Of a DNA stretch of 64,000 nucleotides, positions 1-15,488 are shown one piece after another. The notes beneath the pieces are model-generated. The model ran no database searches. It saw nothing but the letters and a program-made list of their open reading frames with translations, and was not told the DNA's origin. Numbering within the stretch: position 1 is the stretch's first letter; each line of letters starts with the position of its first letter. A program made the translations under genes and the position numbers. This stretch comes from Opeltia flavorubescens (taxonomy: Eukaryota > Ascomycota > Lecanoromycetes > Teloschistales > Teloschistaceae): positions 1,294,667 to 1,358,666 of the forward strand of contig KE546970.1 in assembly GCA_000442125.1 (NCBI GenBank). Direction: 5' to 3'.

Positions 1-1189
1 AAAGAGACCGTACCTCAAGGGTGTAGAGTTGGACGTTCGCATTTCGGTGAGCTAATCTTTTGATGATGGAGGCCACAGCATCTTTCGGTCTGTTAAATCC
101 CACGAGCCGTTAGCGAACGAACTCGTGTATGACAGAATGTTGCAGTGGGCACCAACCCGGTGTCTGCAGAGGATACTCGATCACAGACATCCTATAGCTC
201 ATCAGTGCGCAGCTCTGGGGAGTGTGGATTAGCTTCTAACAATACCAGTATGTATTCCCAATTCTCCGACGTCAAATTTTCATCAGTCGCCTTAGCTAAG
301 ATAGAGGTAAGCTACTCCTCAACTACCCAAGCGCCAAAATTGGTCACCTACCAACTGCGTCGTCGAATGCATTCTGCTGCGTGCGGAACATGGCCGCGGG
401 TAAGCAAGTGAAATAGGTCTGATTTGGACAACGAAGAGGGCAGTGTGAGCTGTAGTTACTGATTATTGCCAATCGAAGAACCGGGTATTCGAGAAAACAA
501 GCAAGGAGAAGAGGTATTATGTATATAGGCTTCGTAATTGGTGAAGCGTCGTTGCTTGCTTGCGCCTCTCTGCGTCTCTTCATACAAGGCTTGGCAATCC
601 ACGTCATGCTCGGTTAAACTTCGGTTGAAATTTCCCAAACCGCAACTGATAATGTAATTAAATGTTTATCGCCTACAGCGCCGCGAAAAATAAGGAAGTG
701 CTTTCTGTGCATAATTGCTGCTATCTGACATGTCTATTTACATACAGGATCACGCTTCAGCCACGCTTCCGACCAAACATTGGTGTGGCAAAATCGTGCT
801 TCAAACTCCACACATTCCTTAGACAAGCACGTGGCTTTTAGAAGCTGGAAGAAGAGGAAGAGATTGATAGTGTACCAGATGGGCTTCAGCCGACTAGAAG
901 AGTCAGACCTTTGTATCAATACCACGAGATGACCCCACTTGTGTCAGTGATGCTTATAGACTGGACTGGCGTAAACCGCCAGAGACAGGCAGAGATCGGG
1001 GAGATCGTAAGATACTGGATAAGACATTATGTGATTTTTGCTGTTGTGTTTGTGTCAGCAGTTCAGAAGCCGGAATCACGCTCCATTAGAGGGAGGAGAT
1101 CGTGGAGTTGTTCAAGTCTGTTGTCAAGATTTCCGCCCAGATACATCACACATTCAACGTCATCAATATCGTAAAGAATACTTCAGCAT
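1..1189. other. left-edge region, no supported gene
   Basis: This stretch holds only short, unconvincing reading frames. A Ser/Thr-rich open stretch at about 145-320 on the plus strand is preceded by a possible acceptor (TTGCAG) and followed by a possible donor (GTAAGC near 306). It could be an internal exon of a gene that starts left of the window, but nothing in it is recognisable. The segment next to 1190 should carry the 3' UTR of the minus-strand kinase. Confidence 0.4.
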
Positions 1190-3936
<2,747 letters not shown>

Positions 3937-5128
3937 TTGGTCAACACTACTGCAGAGGGGCGCTAAGAGCTCTTCCGCCCTTCACCTCACTATGCGATCT
4001 GTTCTCAATCAGCTTAAGACGCTCTGCGTATGTCTGTATATCATCTGGGTGGGTTGAGATATTGGGTTCGCTATCTTTGATTGCCGATATAAAGAAAGTT
4101 AGCAGTCACGAGACGATTAGGCGTGTTGGAGGATGGATGTTTAAGGCAGATAGATGGATCATGGCGGAGGACTATCTCGGCTCTAAATTCCAGACTGTGA
4201 ATCGCATGCTGCAGGGGCTGGCAAGCTCGAGGTAGAGCATGATTAATTTCACCTCAACATCAGTAATCATTACTACTTAATTCTCTAATCACGACATGTC
4301 AATCCTTCAACCTGGACGATTAAATCTATCCGCCTGACAATACTTCTTCCCCAGTTAGAGGTCACGCGCCGATCCTCAAAACATAATTTGCTCTTCATTC
4401 AAAGTACTCACAATGCGTACAGAGGTGAAGTTAAATGAAAGCGACATGTCGGTCGATCAACTTTCTTTCCGAAAAGATTCTGCTCAACTAATGCGGTCAT
4501 TGTTATTTTCAAGACTCGAATTAGGAGACACAGGGTAGAGTCGCCACGGCAGCATCATTCCCAGTCCATACCAAGAATATGCATCCGAACGCTTCATCTA
4601 CAGAAAAGTATTTTTAGAAGAATATACGTGAGAAGATGGTTGATCTTGAATTGACAGTATCAGAAGAGCATGTTTGAGGAGAGTGAAGTGTGACAGCGGG
4701 GACACTTGGAGTCAATATAGTTTAGCGTGAGGCTGTAAGGCTGAAATAAAAATGTTCTCCAATACCGAAAGCCGTCGATTTCTGCGAGTACCTCCTGCAA
4801 GTAACCTTCCAAGCACTCTTATCCGAGATCAAATCAGCTCAATCCAGTATTCAGGCTCTTTTTATCGCCTAATGCAGCTTGATTCCTGGAATTATGATCC
4901 TTTCCACATTTGTTGTACCTAAGTCCTCAGCATATAATACAGCCATGCATTGAGCAACCTATATCCTTTACATCCCCCCATCCCTTCTTGTCTCTTCGTA
5001 ATCAACCTGCAATTTGAACAAAATTTCCCTCCTGACACTTTCTTGTCATTGCAGATTGCTCAAAACTCAAATCTCTGGCCAATCACACTCACGGAAAGCT
5101 AGAAACTGTCTCGACTGCTTCAGCGAAG
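3937..5128. promoter_or_regulatory. divergent intergenic region between PAK kinase and vigilin gene
   Basis: About 1.2 kb separates two divergently transcribed genes, so it should carry both promoters and 5' leaders. A pyrimidine-rich run (roughly 4965-5045, CTTTACATCCCCCCATCCC and following) sits just upstream of the plus-strand ATG, as is common at fungal transcription starts. No coding potential or recognisable binding site was identified. Confidence 0.5.
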
Positions 5129-8100
5129 ATGACTACCGATTTGGACATTATTAACGGGAATCAAGACATTTCAGCCGAAATATCTCCTGCCCAGCGATTG
5201 CAGGAAAAGCACACCCATGACTCAACCCATCAACCCATCGTCGAAGACGCTGTTGATGAAGAGGACGTTGCGCACCCCCCTCCTTCCGCTCCGCTAAAGC
5301 CTCCAGCTGTTGGCGAAGATACCTCCCACCATATGTCCGAGAAAGCTGCTGGGAAGCAAAGGGTAAAAGATGAGCCAACCGAACCCACCTCGTCAAAAGT
5401 CAACGCCGCACCTGCCAATGTTCTTGATACCAAATCAGAAGACGCTTTCCCTGCGTTAGGGGGCGGACCAAAGCCTCAGACTCAATCTCGGGTGCCAATG
5501 GCCTGGGGAACTCGAAAACCACTCGGGGTTGCAACTGCTGTTCCAAATGGCATCAATGGGCAAGGCCCGATGTCGAGTGCAACTACCTCGCGAGCCTCGA
5601 TTGCAACCACCGGGAGGTCGACGCCAGGGTCGGGCAACTCCTCCATGATATCTCAGCCTCGAGCTCCATCGGTTCCACAGCATATCCCAATTCCTGGAAG
5701 ACATTCTGAACGGATACAGTTCGCCCCTTCTCAGCTCTTACCCCGGAATCAGCTCAAAAAGCCTCTTCAAGATGTGCTTCGTAGCATTAACAAGAGCTCA
5801 AAAGCAACCGTAGAGATGAAGCCTGGCCCCAGCGGCACCATAATTTTCGAGGGAACTGGACCCGTGGACGCAACTCGTCAAGCGCTTCGTGATGTTGCGA
5901 AAGAGCTTGGATCCAAAGTAAGCTTCATCCTGATCCTTTTTCTGCAATCTCTGATTTTTCTTAGCAATCGGTCAAAGTTCCTATTCCGCTCAGTGTCCGT
6001 CCTCATATCATTGGTCGTCAAGGTGCCGTTGTTCAGGGTATTTCGAAACGAACAGGTGCTAAAATACAAGTTCCCAAACCCGAAGAAATGGAAACGCCAG
6101 GATCCGACGATGACGATAATGTGACCATCGACGTAACGATTGAAGGTGATGCAGTTGCTGCGGAGATGGCACGCCGAGAGATTGAAAGTATCGTCAATGA
6201 GCGTACATCGACAGTCAACATGCGTCTCAAAGATATACCCGAGGAGTACTATCCGTTTATTGCAGGACCTCACAATGCTCGAATCCGTGCCTTGGAAGAT
6301 GGCCTGAATGTCAGTGTCCGCGTTCCGCAATATTACACATGGTCACAGCAACCGCCTCCTCAAGCTCCACCAGCTGGTATGCTGCCACAGTTTGAGCCCA
6401 ATAGAGGAAGTCACATCAGGATTTCTGGGGATCGCGCTGCAGCGCAAGAGGTGCGTCGACAGATTGAGCGTCAAGCTGAAGAGCTTCGTCGCCAGATTAC
6501 CTTGTCCCAGCTAGCAATCAATCGTGGCCAGCATCAGTTCGTCGTTGGAGACATGGGAAGCTCCCTCCATGACCTTCTTGAAGAGACCGGATGTTCTGTG
6601 ATCTTACCGCCTCACACAGACGACACCGAGATGTTAACAGTTACGGGGCCGTATGATAGGATTGATCTTGCGATGGAGAAGGTCATGAACCTGGCTACAA
6701 GCATGCACATGTCAAGTATAGACATTGCTAAGCAGCACGCGAGTGCACCGAATGGCGGTCAGGCTCATGCACGTGCACTGACGCGCTACCTACGAAAACG
6801 GCAAGCAATTGAACAGTTAGAACAGCAATTCGATGCTCGAATAGTTCTCCCACCTACCGAGGATAGCCCAATGAACTGGGAGGTATATTCACGGGACGGA
6901 AGGAATTCCATTAAAGCACGGACACACGTAATAAATCTAGTCAATGCTCACCCGCCTGCGCGCTTCAGACACGTTCCTATAGATCCATTCTATCATCAAC
7001 ACCTTCAAACACATGCTGCCCAGCGTATCCGGGATGATTACGGCGTCCATCTACTTCTGCCCGAAGTCAATGGCGTTCATCAGGTAGCTTTAGTTTATGA
7101 GGGTCCTACAGGCCCTACAGTATCTGAACGCGAGTTACCAACACAGCGGCCATCCTCTACAGAATTAGCCGAGTTTGAAAAGGCATTGCATCAAGCACAA
7201 GCACAAGTGCTAAGCTTGATCCAAGGACGTGAGCAACTGGGCTCACGGACTATCAATGTTCCATCCAAGTAAGCAGCCGATTGGCGTTAAAAGAGTCAGT
7301 TCAAGCTAACTGTATCAGATTTCATGAAAAATTCCTCAAGCAAGTGAAACGAGAGCAGCAACATATTTCTCCAAACGAAATTCCGGTCCAAGTAGCTTCC
7401 AGCTTGCCCAATGGTGTCAATGGTTCGATATCTACCAAGGACACACAACAGTCGTCAACTCCAGCGGAGCAGATCGTGACTCTACGTGGGCCTGGCGGTA
7501 TAGTAGATGATCTTTCTGCGAGATTAGAGCAGTTCTTGGAAAGAGAGGCGAAGGATGAGCTTGAACGCGGACATGTCATCTCGTTCGATTTCCCGCAGAA
7601 ATTTGCAAGCCAGCTTATCGGTCGAAGGGGTGAAAATATCAATAGATACCGCGAAGAATTTGACGTAGACATACAGATAGCTGATGGGAAAGTCGAAGTC
7701 AAAGGCCCCGTGGCAAAGGCGGAACTTGCGAAGGCCAAAATGCTTGCTTTAGGTAAAAAGCTCGAAGACGAAGCCACATATGTGATCAAGATCAAACCAC
7801 AATACCACAAAGAGATGATCGGTGCCAAAGGCGCACAAGTCAACCGACTTCAAGACAGGTACAACGTACGGGTACAATTCCCACGCACGACAGCAACCAG
7901 CAGCGATGAGCGTTCTGTAGCCGATGGCAGCAGTGAGGTAAATGGTCCCAAGGGCGCACGATCAAATCAGGCTCCAGATGAGGTTATTATACGAGGCCCG
8001 AAAAAAGGAGCCGACGAAGCACGCGACGAGCTTTTGAATCTCCTTCAGTGGACAATCGATAACTCTCATACATCCACCGTGTCCGTCTCGAAAAGCCAGC

Positions 8101-9392
8101 TCCCCTCTCTCATTGGTCAAGGTGGCCGAGAAATGGAGAGCACAAGGCTTGCCACTGGAGCGCAAATCGACGTTCCCGGGAATCGAGAGGTGACCGACTC
8201 GACAGGACGCGTGCAAATTCAGATCAAGGGTACCAAGAAGCAGGTGGAGGAAGCCACCAAGCATTTGCAACAGAAGGCCAAGGTTTTCGATAGCACGGTA
8301 TCCAAAACCATCGAGGTGGACAAGAAATATCACAAGGAATTGATTGGCGGAGGTGGTAAGTGAAGTGCAATCGTTCCAGAGTCACTGCGCTGACAAACAA
8401 TAGGTGCCAATATTCGGAGTATAGTGGTTCAGGCGGGAGGTACGGATGATCGTCGTGAGCTCGCCAGGACAGTCCGCTTTCCTCGTGCAGACTCGGCGGA
8501 AAATACGATCCATGTAGAGGGCAACGCGGCAGTGGTTGATAAAATCATTGCCTCGATTGAAAGCTTCATTGGTGAAAGGGCGAACGAGGCAACAGAGGTA
8601 CTCCAAATCGCACCGCAGAAGCATCGCCTTCTCATTGGCCGCGGCGGCGAGATTCGGCGGACTCTGGAGTCGCAATTTCGGATCAAAATTGACATACCCC
8701 GACTATCCCATGAGGGTCCTGATCGTGATTCGGTTAAGCTGTCAGGTCAAGTGGCTGATGTGGAGCTGGCGAAAGGCCATATTCTTGACTTGGTCAAGGA
8801 TCAAGAAGAGGCGACGATGCAAGTTCCTCGCCATCTACATCACGCCGTTTCCGACAACGGGCAATTCATTCGGCGGCTGCAAAATGAGTACAAGGTGACG
8901 GTCGATCATGCTGGACAGCAGCCGCCTAGCAGACCTTCAGTGCGATCCAGGTCTCAACAAAATGGAGGAAGGGCGCTTCCCCTGATCACGGACCAGCAAG
9001 AAAACATTGATGGTCACTCGTGGGAGACTGTGGACACGGATGTTAATGTTGAAGAGGGCCAGATTCCTTGGGCTTTACATGGCTCCCAGGACAGCATTGC
9101 AAAGGCTCAACAGGCGCTGCAGAAAGCCTTGGAGCAGGCTCAGAAGCAGCCGCAGTCGTCAGTGGGCTATCTGATACTTCCAGATCCACGTACTTATCGA
9201 TTCATCATCGGCCAAAAGGGACAACAGATCAACGCTATCCGGCGTCAAACAGGATGCAAGATTACGGTGCCTCGAGATCAAGCAAAGGGTGAAGCCATTG
9301 AAATTGTGGGAAGCAAGGACGGCATAGAACAGGCGAGGGATATTATTCTTGAGACTGTGCAAAATGGGTCCAATAGAGGCAGGCTCGATTGA
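5129..9392 (+). CDS. vigilin/Scp160-type multi-KH RNA-binding protein
   Basis: This polyribosome/ER-associated RNA-binding protein is related to yeast Scp160 and animal vigilin. Exons 5129-5917, 5965-7268, 7319-8355 and 8404-9392 join in phase to give 1372 aa. The N-terminal 220 aa are disordered and Pro/Ser-rich. About ten KH units follow. Intact GXXG loops are seen near aa 281 (IIGRQG), 797 (LIGRRG), 863 (MIGAKG), 962 (LIGQGG), 1039 (LIGGGG), 1120 (LIGRGG) and 1310 (IIGQKG). Near aa 362 (IAGPHN), 456 (VVGDMG) and 1192 (SDNG) the loops are diverged, as is usual for Scp160, where some KH folds no longer bind RNA. Length fits the family (about 1.2-1.3 thousand aa). Intron 3 falls inside the GXXG codons of KH at aa 1039. 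Confidence 0.93.
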
Positions 9393-9986
9393 GGAGAGGA
9401 CCGAGCATGCCAGGGCATTGTTGGACGTGCGTGCATTGTGCATCTGCGAGGCTCACGCAGCAAAACTCACATGTATAAAATATGCTTTTTGTCTGTATTG
9501 CGAAAATAAAATAAATTCTCAGTAAGGAAATCCAATTTTGGTGTCCACGCTACAGCATCATTGAACACCCTTTTAATTGCTGAAATAACTTCTTTAACGT
9601 TTCCTTTCTATCACGTTCTGTGGATGATGCTTTCATCGAGTCCGTTTCGCAGCAATACTCTGCCAATCGCATTTCCTTCATGATTTGCCTAGAATATTTT
9701 ACGGGAAACATTAATCAATACAATTAGTTTGAAATGAAACAATGTGGCTCTTGTTTCTTCTCTCTTCTCAGCTTTGTCGGGATAATTCAACGGCAAGGTA
9801 CTACGTATGTACTACGTAGTAGCCAGAAATGTGGGGAAAGACCAACGTCCCCGCAAATTTGGAACCCTCGCCGTCAGCTTACTCATGTTGCCCAACTTGT
9901 CTAATTCAACTCCTCTTCGTCTTTTTTCATGCTGGTCATGGGCCGATTATCCAGCTAAACAAAAGGTTGTCAATTGAATTCATAAA
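9393..9986. other. intergenic region with palindrome
   Basis: This holds the 3' UTR of the vigilin gene, with A-rich polyadenylation-like AATAAA runs near 9505-9515, and the promoter of the next gene. A perfect 12-bp palindrome, TACTACGTAGTA, occupies 9810-9821. A direct copy of its left part (TACTACGTA) lies at 9799-9807. This is a candidate regulator-binding site about 165 bp before the next ATG, but no factor can be assigned. Confidence 0.35.
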
Positions 9987-11630
9987 ATGGCGTTGGGAGT
10001 CAGAATAGCTCCCACTGCGGCTGCTCGAGCTACCAGTCTTCTCCGAGCAGTCCAGTACACCCATCCTCCAGCATGCCCGTGCCATTCTAACCCAAACCAC
10101 CAAAGAGCGACCCCTCACAGCCTCAGCAGTGCTCGGCGATCCTTTGCAAATCCAATTGACACGACGAGTCAAAAGGAGTATGCCTTCGAGATGGCTGCAT
10201 CGAGCATTCGTTTCGGACCTGGCTGCACCAAAGAGGTCGGGATGGACTTCAAGAACATAGGCGCAAAGAAGGTATGCGTGGTGACCGACACCAACGTTGC
10301 CAAGCTAGATGCCATGAAACAAGTCGTCGAGGGTCTGAACAGGGAAGGTGTGGAATTCGCGGTATATGAGAGAACCATGGTAGAACCGAAAGATTCGAGT
10401 ATTCGGGAAGCCATAGACTTTTCTAAATCGCAACAACCCGATGCTTTCCTTGCTGTTGGAGGTGGGAGCGTATGTGCTGAATGCTCTCGATACCACGATT
10501 CTGCAACTCATTTCTCTAGGTTATCGACACTGCTAAGCTCATGAATCTCTATACCAACTTCCCGGACAATGACTTCCTTGACTTTGTCAACGCACCTCTG
10601 TAAGTCAGACTGAGTACATTTCCTTCTTTGGTATTGCCTGCATGAGCAGCGAGCCACAATACCCGAGACCCGGTTCCCAATGGAGACATCTGCTGAGATG
10701 CCGACCACGAACAGTGGCCGTGGGCTTCCGATAACAAAACCCCTCTCCCCACTCATCGCCGTCCCAACCACAGCTGGAACCGGAAGCGAAACGACCGGCA
10801 CCGCCATCTTTGATCTCGTCTCCAAGAAAGCAAAAACAGGTATCGCCCACCGCGCCCTCAAGCCTACCCTCGGCATCTGTGACCCCCTCAACACCCGCAC
10901 CATGCCCTCTGCCGTCCACGCTTCCTCTGGTCTTGACGTCCTCTGCCACAGCCTTGAATCCTGGACGGCAATCCCTTACCAAACCCGCTCCCCACGTCCG
11001 GCGAACCCAATCAACCGGCCCGCATACCAAGGCGCGAACCCTATATCCGACATCTTCTCTCTGCAAAGCCTAAAGAGCACAATCAAGTATCTCCCGCGAG
11101 CCGTCAAAGACCCAGACGACCACGAAGCCCAAAGCGAAATGCTCCTAGCAGCCACCCTCGCGGGCGTGGGCTTCGGCAACGCAGGTGTACATCTCTGCCA
11201 CGGAATGAGCTATCCCATCTCCGGCCAAAACAAAGGCTACAAACATCCTGGGTACGAAGTCCCCTCGCCCATCATCCCGCATGGCGTCTCCGTTGCTGTG
11301 ACGGCACCTTCCGTTTTCCGCTTCACGGGCCCTTCGAATCCGGAACGCCATCTCGAGGCCGCAGAATGCTTTGGTGTGGATGTCTCAAATAAAAAGAAAA
11401 GCAGCGCGGGAGAAGTGCTTGGGGAGGCGATTGCGGAGTTTCTGGTCGGATTGGGGGATCAACCGAGGGGATTGAAGGCGCTGGGGTTTGAGGCGGGGGA
11501 TCTGGAGGGGTTGATAGAGGGGACGATACCGCAGAAGAGGGTCTTGATGCTGGCGCCTGGGTTGAGTGCGGAGGTGGAGGAGGAGAAGGAGCAGTTGAGG
11601 GGGCTGTTTGAGGGGGCGATGGAGTATTGA
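9987..11630 (+). CDS. hydroxyacid-oxoacid transhydrogenase (iron-containing alcohol dehydrogenase, ADHFE1-like)
   Basis: The family oxidises 4-hydroxybutyrate to succinate semialdehyde, coupled to reduction of 2-oxoglutarate, in mitochondria. Exons 9987-10469, 10520-10599 and 10715-11630 join in phase to give 492 aa. The first 60 residues are Arg/Ser/Ala-rich with almost no acids, as expected for a mitochondrial presequence. The nucleotide-binding glycine motif (AVGGGSVID) is split by intron 1. Also visible are the TTAGTGSETT motif, the metal-ligand helix SGLDVLCHSLESW, and the ligand histidines in HGMSYPISG and PHGVSVAVTAP. The order and spacing match ADHFE1-type HOT enzymes rather than bacterial group III alcohol dehydrogenases. 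The last 60 codons are markedly G-rich compared with the upstream exon. Confidence 0.9.
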
Positions 11631-11861
11631 GTCGATCCTTGGATATGTGTACATTGGATCTCGTGAGTGGAAAGATGGTTGTTCATGTCTAATGAGTATA
11701 TAACGTCGCCTATGTCTAGCGCATCGCATGAATGTATCTGGTTTGAAAGCATTGAAAAAGCTGTGCTACACATATCTTACTAGAGGCCAAATTCCAAAGA
11801 TTTAAATTCTACTTTCCCTTACCTGCGTTCTCGACAACACCGTAGGACCGCTTCCAACTAG

Positions 11862-13031
11862 TCACTCCTCCCCTTTCAACTTCGAATTTTGCAAAACCTC
11901 CACCCAATAACCATCCGGATCCAGCACAAACGCCACAGTCTTCATCCTCCCATCCGTCAGCCTCTTTTTCCATTTCACCCCCTTCTCCTCGAACCGCTTG
12001 CACGCCGCATCCAAATCATCCACCGTAATGGCAATATGCCCAAACCCCTGAGGTTCACTGTTCCCATCATGGTACTTGAACTCTGCATCTTTTTCCGTGC
12101 CGTAGTTCCATGTGAGTTCGAGGACCCCTTCCAGTGGCGCGGTATTGACATCATTGTTCGCTCCAGGGACGTAACCCAGAAAATAGAGGTTGAAACCTGA
12201 AGAAGCGGATTCGCTGGTACGGAGGAGCGACATCCCCAGTATGTCCTGGTAGAAATTGAGGGATTGCGTGTGATCTTTCACGCGGATCATGGTATGATTG
12301 AGACGGTAGGTCGAAGGATCCGTTTCCTTGATATTTTCAGTATCTTCGGCTTTGTTATTGGATATGATTTCCACCCAGTAGCCGTCAGGGTCGAGGGCGA
12401 ATGCAATGTGACGCATACGGCCGTCGGATAGCTTCTTCTGGAACTTGTAGCCCGCGTCTTCGATGCGTTGGCAGGCGGCTTGGATGTTGTCGACGGAGAT
12501 GCAGACGTGGCCGAAGCCGCGGTGGGGTTCGGTATTACCGTTCGCGATGGTGTAGTTGGGGTCGTTTTCGGTGCCGTAGTTGTGGGTAAGTTCGATGATG
12601 CCTTGGCGATCGGTCCGGTGAGCTTTATGGGAGAGGGCGTTGGGCGAGTCGTAGGCAAGGAAGTAAAGGTCAAATTTCGCTTCGGGTTGGGGGAGTTTTT
12701 GGATTAGGGACATCCCCAGGTGCTCGTAGAATTTCACTAATTGAATGGATGATTAGTGGTAGACTGGAGATATGATGGAGGGTGCGAGGGATTTACCTGA
12801 TCTCTCGGGGTCTTTGACTCGGAGCATCGAGTCTGTAACATTGTAAGGAGGAAATCTTTGAGTCAATCAGTGGGGTACAATACGGTTAAATTTGTACTTG
12901 GATGTGTCCGTAGCCATCGTTGCGTATGCGGCTACAACTACACGAGCAGAGGAAAGGGGTATCAATGGAAGCCTTGCACGCAATTGAGTGTTTGCAGTGG
13001 ATATCGAGAATCTTGGTACTACTTTGAACAT
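11862..13031 (-). CDS. GLO1: glyoxalase I (lactoylglutathione lyase), two-domain form
   Basis: The enzyme isomerises the hemithioacetal of methylglyoxal and glutathione to S-lactoylglutathione, using a divalent metal. Exons are 13031 (or 12917)-12884, 12832-12797 and 12736-11862. Two glyoxalase domains are fused in tandem, as in yeast Glo1: the first opens with HSMLRVKDPERSVKFYEHLG, the second with NHTMIRVKDHTQSLNFYQDI. Both carry ELTxNYGTE, GFGHxxIxVD and DPDGYWVE motifs with the metal-ligand Glu and His. The downstream ATG at 12917 gives the usual cytosolic protein of 314 aa. An in-frame upstream ATG at 13031 adds 38 residues rich in Arg/Ser/Ala with no acids, resembling a mitochondrial presequence. 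Which start dominates cannot be told from sequence. Confidence 0.92.
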
Positions 13032-13919
13032 GTATAACGACGAAAGAAATTCTAAGTTATATGCAACGATATGTTTCTGCACGAAGCTATGACGTGAAGG
13101 ACAGAAACATTGAATGCGGGGTCATGACATGAACGACTCTCTGGAGAGCAGCACCGGAGTGCTGTAATATGATAACCTACTACATCACGCCTCCATAGAG
13201 ATGTCGCTCTAGTTGGATTACTTGCTTCTTCCCATTGATAGGGGAAGGTGGCCGTGGAATCCCTTCATTGAGTCTTGGTTTAATAACGTCAATAATTTCT
13301 CCAGACTTATATATGATGCTTTGTTTAGTGATTTTGCCGGTACTTGAGTTGCTTCCCTTCAAATCTTTCATGGTCGTGTTCAATAGTAGCCGGAGATTCA
13401 TGGTACTGGTGACATGGATATTGGTGTGCTGTCGAAAAGTTGAAGACAGTGACCGTTGCATAAGATTGAATTATGAGTGCATAACCATGTCACGACTTAT
13501 GCAAGTATATATTTCCACAATTCCCAATCAAATCTTTCATCCACTGAAGCTTCTCAGCTTCAGCATGTACCAGGTTTGCTCACATAGTCTGCTATCTTCT
13601 TTGTTATGATGTTCTAGAATTGTAATATCTCCTCCAAGTGCGTTGTAAATATTCCAGCTTATCTGCAGTTTGCTGTGCACATGACAGAGTAATTGTCCGT
13701 ATCACATCTCCTTCACTGTTGAAACCTGATTGTGACGGGCGGTCAGCAGTGCTGCCACAACAAAATAAAAATCAATAATACGTAGTCAACATTCATACCG
13801 CCTGACCCTTGCTCATTTCAACAAAAGTGAGATCTTAAGCGGTGAGTCTGCAACTTTGCATCTATCTCCTGCGATAGCCGCCTCCATCATCTCTTCGAAT
13901 AAACATCTCATGGCAGCTA
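13032..13919. other. intergenic region, nothing firm
   Basis: This is divergent spacer between GLO1 and the next plus-strand gene. A minus-strand open frame of 93 codons (13461-13180) and an overlapping plus-strand frame of 124 codons (13235-13609) are both without recognisable features. They share the same DNA, so at most one could be real. I do not annotate either as a gene. Confidence 0.4.
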
Positions 13920-15488
13920 ATGATGACACCGAATAAGAAGCAGGTCACTTTCCAAGCTTCTTCGGACGGTAATCAAGGAAGCTCTCCTCACCTTTTTGGC
14001 CAGCGTCCCCGAACTCCTTCGATTTCAAGCACCGAGACCGTAGTTCATCATCCCCGTTCACATCGACCAAGTTCTGTATTTCGAGGCCCCACAGGAATCG
14101 CTCACGTTCTTGGCTTTCCAAGTAGAGATACCTCTGCCACTCACTTCCAAGCATCCATTACCCAGGAAGCCAATTGGCCTATCCCCGAGCATCTCAAGGA
14201 GGTCGCAGACTACCAAACCAAACGTTACGCGGAACCACAGCCCAAGGAAGGAAGCTTCGCACGGCAAGCGCGAAAGACGACTCACGTCTTTGACCCAGAT
14301 CAAGGCACCATCTACTCGGGTTGTACCGAATGCGATCCAACCGGTGGTCCTACGTAAGTTGCGAATTCTGAGGATCGTGGCCTTCCAAAAACAGCACTGA
14401 CTTCGATACCTTGCAGTCATTGTCAGCATCCTGGAGATCCAAAGCGATATAGTTTGGACCTCAACCCTATCCCAAAAGACGACCCGGCTTTCACCATTGG
14501 CAAACTCCCTGACCCTGAGCCAACCTTCCCCAAGACGCCGTGTCCTGGCAACAAAGTCGTCAGCAAGCTTTCAATTAGCGAGCCTATTCTTACCACAGAG
14601 GGTGACCTTCTTCTTACGTTCAATTGTCCGCGAGGCATTGACAACATAGTAAAGCCACTCGAGGGGCTCTCTCGAATCACCATCGACAAAAAGGAACAGA
14701 TCCATCATCCAGACGAGATGCTTGTCGCGCGTCACCTTTCAAATTTTCTGACCGACAATGTCGAGAAGGGCGTTGCTACCAACTACATGTTCGTCATCTT
14801 TCCTCTAGACTCTTGATTTTGCTATAACTCTATACCTTCTTTCCTTTCACCCTTCACCTCTTCATTTCGCGCATCCTAATCCCTGTCTCTCAGCATCTTT
14901 TCCACCCACGGTACGCTTCTTGGTTACTCGTCACCTCTCACAGTCAAGACCGCGCGTAATATTGCTGCCCTCGCCGGCATCACCTGGCGCGTCAATAACC
15001 AAGCTATCATGCGTGGCGATGGAATCCCGACCCTCACAGGCGGCGCAAGCTTCCTCAAAACTGTTGCTGTCACCAACGCTGAGAACGGGCATGGCCTCTT
15101 CAACATGATCTGTGAATACAGAGACCTGATCATGGCAGTGCAGCTGATCAAGGACACTTTCCTCGCAGCCGCTATGATTGAAGCTGATGCGCCAGAGCCT
15201 ATTGCTGACGATTTGGCCGCTTCGGAGCCCCAGGAAGAGGTGAGGTTTGAGACCGGGGCTGCTGCTACTGGCGAACATGATGATGAGGCATGGGAGGATG
15301 AGGCAGCAGTCGAGGAAACCAGCGAGGATGAAGAGGACAAGGCCAAAGCTTTGGCTAAAGCACAAGAAGAGGCTAACAAGGAGCCTACGAAGCAAGAGAA
15401 GTTGTTCGCGAAGAGCCAGGGATTGGCAAGCGCGGTAAGAGAGCAGTGGAAGGCGGATGGGTTTGCGATGCCACCTGGCTTTCACTAA
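13920..15488 (+). CDS. protein with roadblock/LC7-like domain (possible Ragulator/EGO-type subunit)
   Basis: Exons 13920-14353, 14417-14788 and 14894-15488 join in phase to give 466 aa. The N-terminal 145 aa are disordered, and a small Cys/His cluster (CTECDPTGGPTHCQH) spans the first splice junction. About aa 250-366 read as a roadblock/LC7 fold: a helix (LVARHLSNFL), then a strand-turn-strand (FSTHGTLLGYSSP), TARNIAALAGITWR, and a later LLxxIK-like helix. The pattern resembles LAMTOR2 and Ego3, which scaffold Rag GTPases at the vacuole. The C-terminal 100 aa are acidic, then basic. Intron 2 needs a weak donor (GTTCGT) but is forced by frame. The roadblock assignment rests on pattern only. 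Confidence 0.72.

Noticed and set aside
13180-13609. Overlapping 93-codon (minus) and 124-codon (plus) frames
   Set aside because: Mutually overlapping, no domain, no splice context and no codon signal visible by eye.
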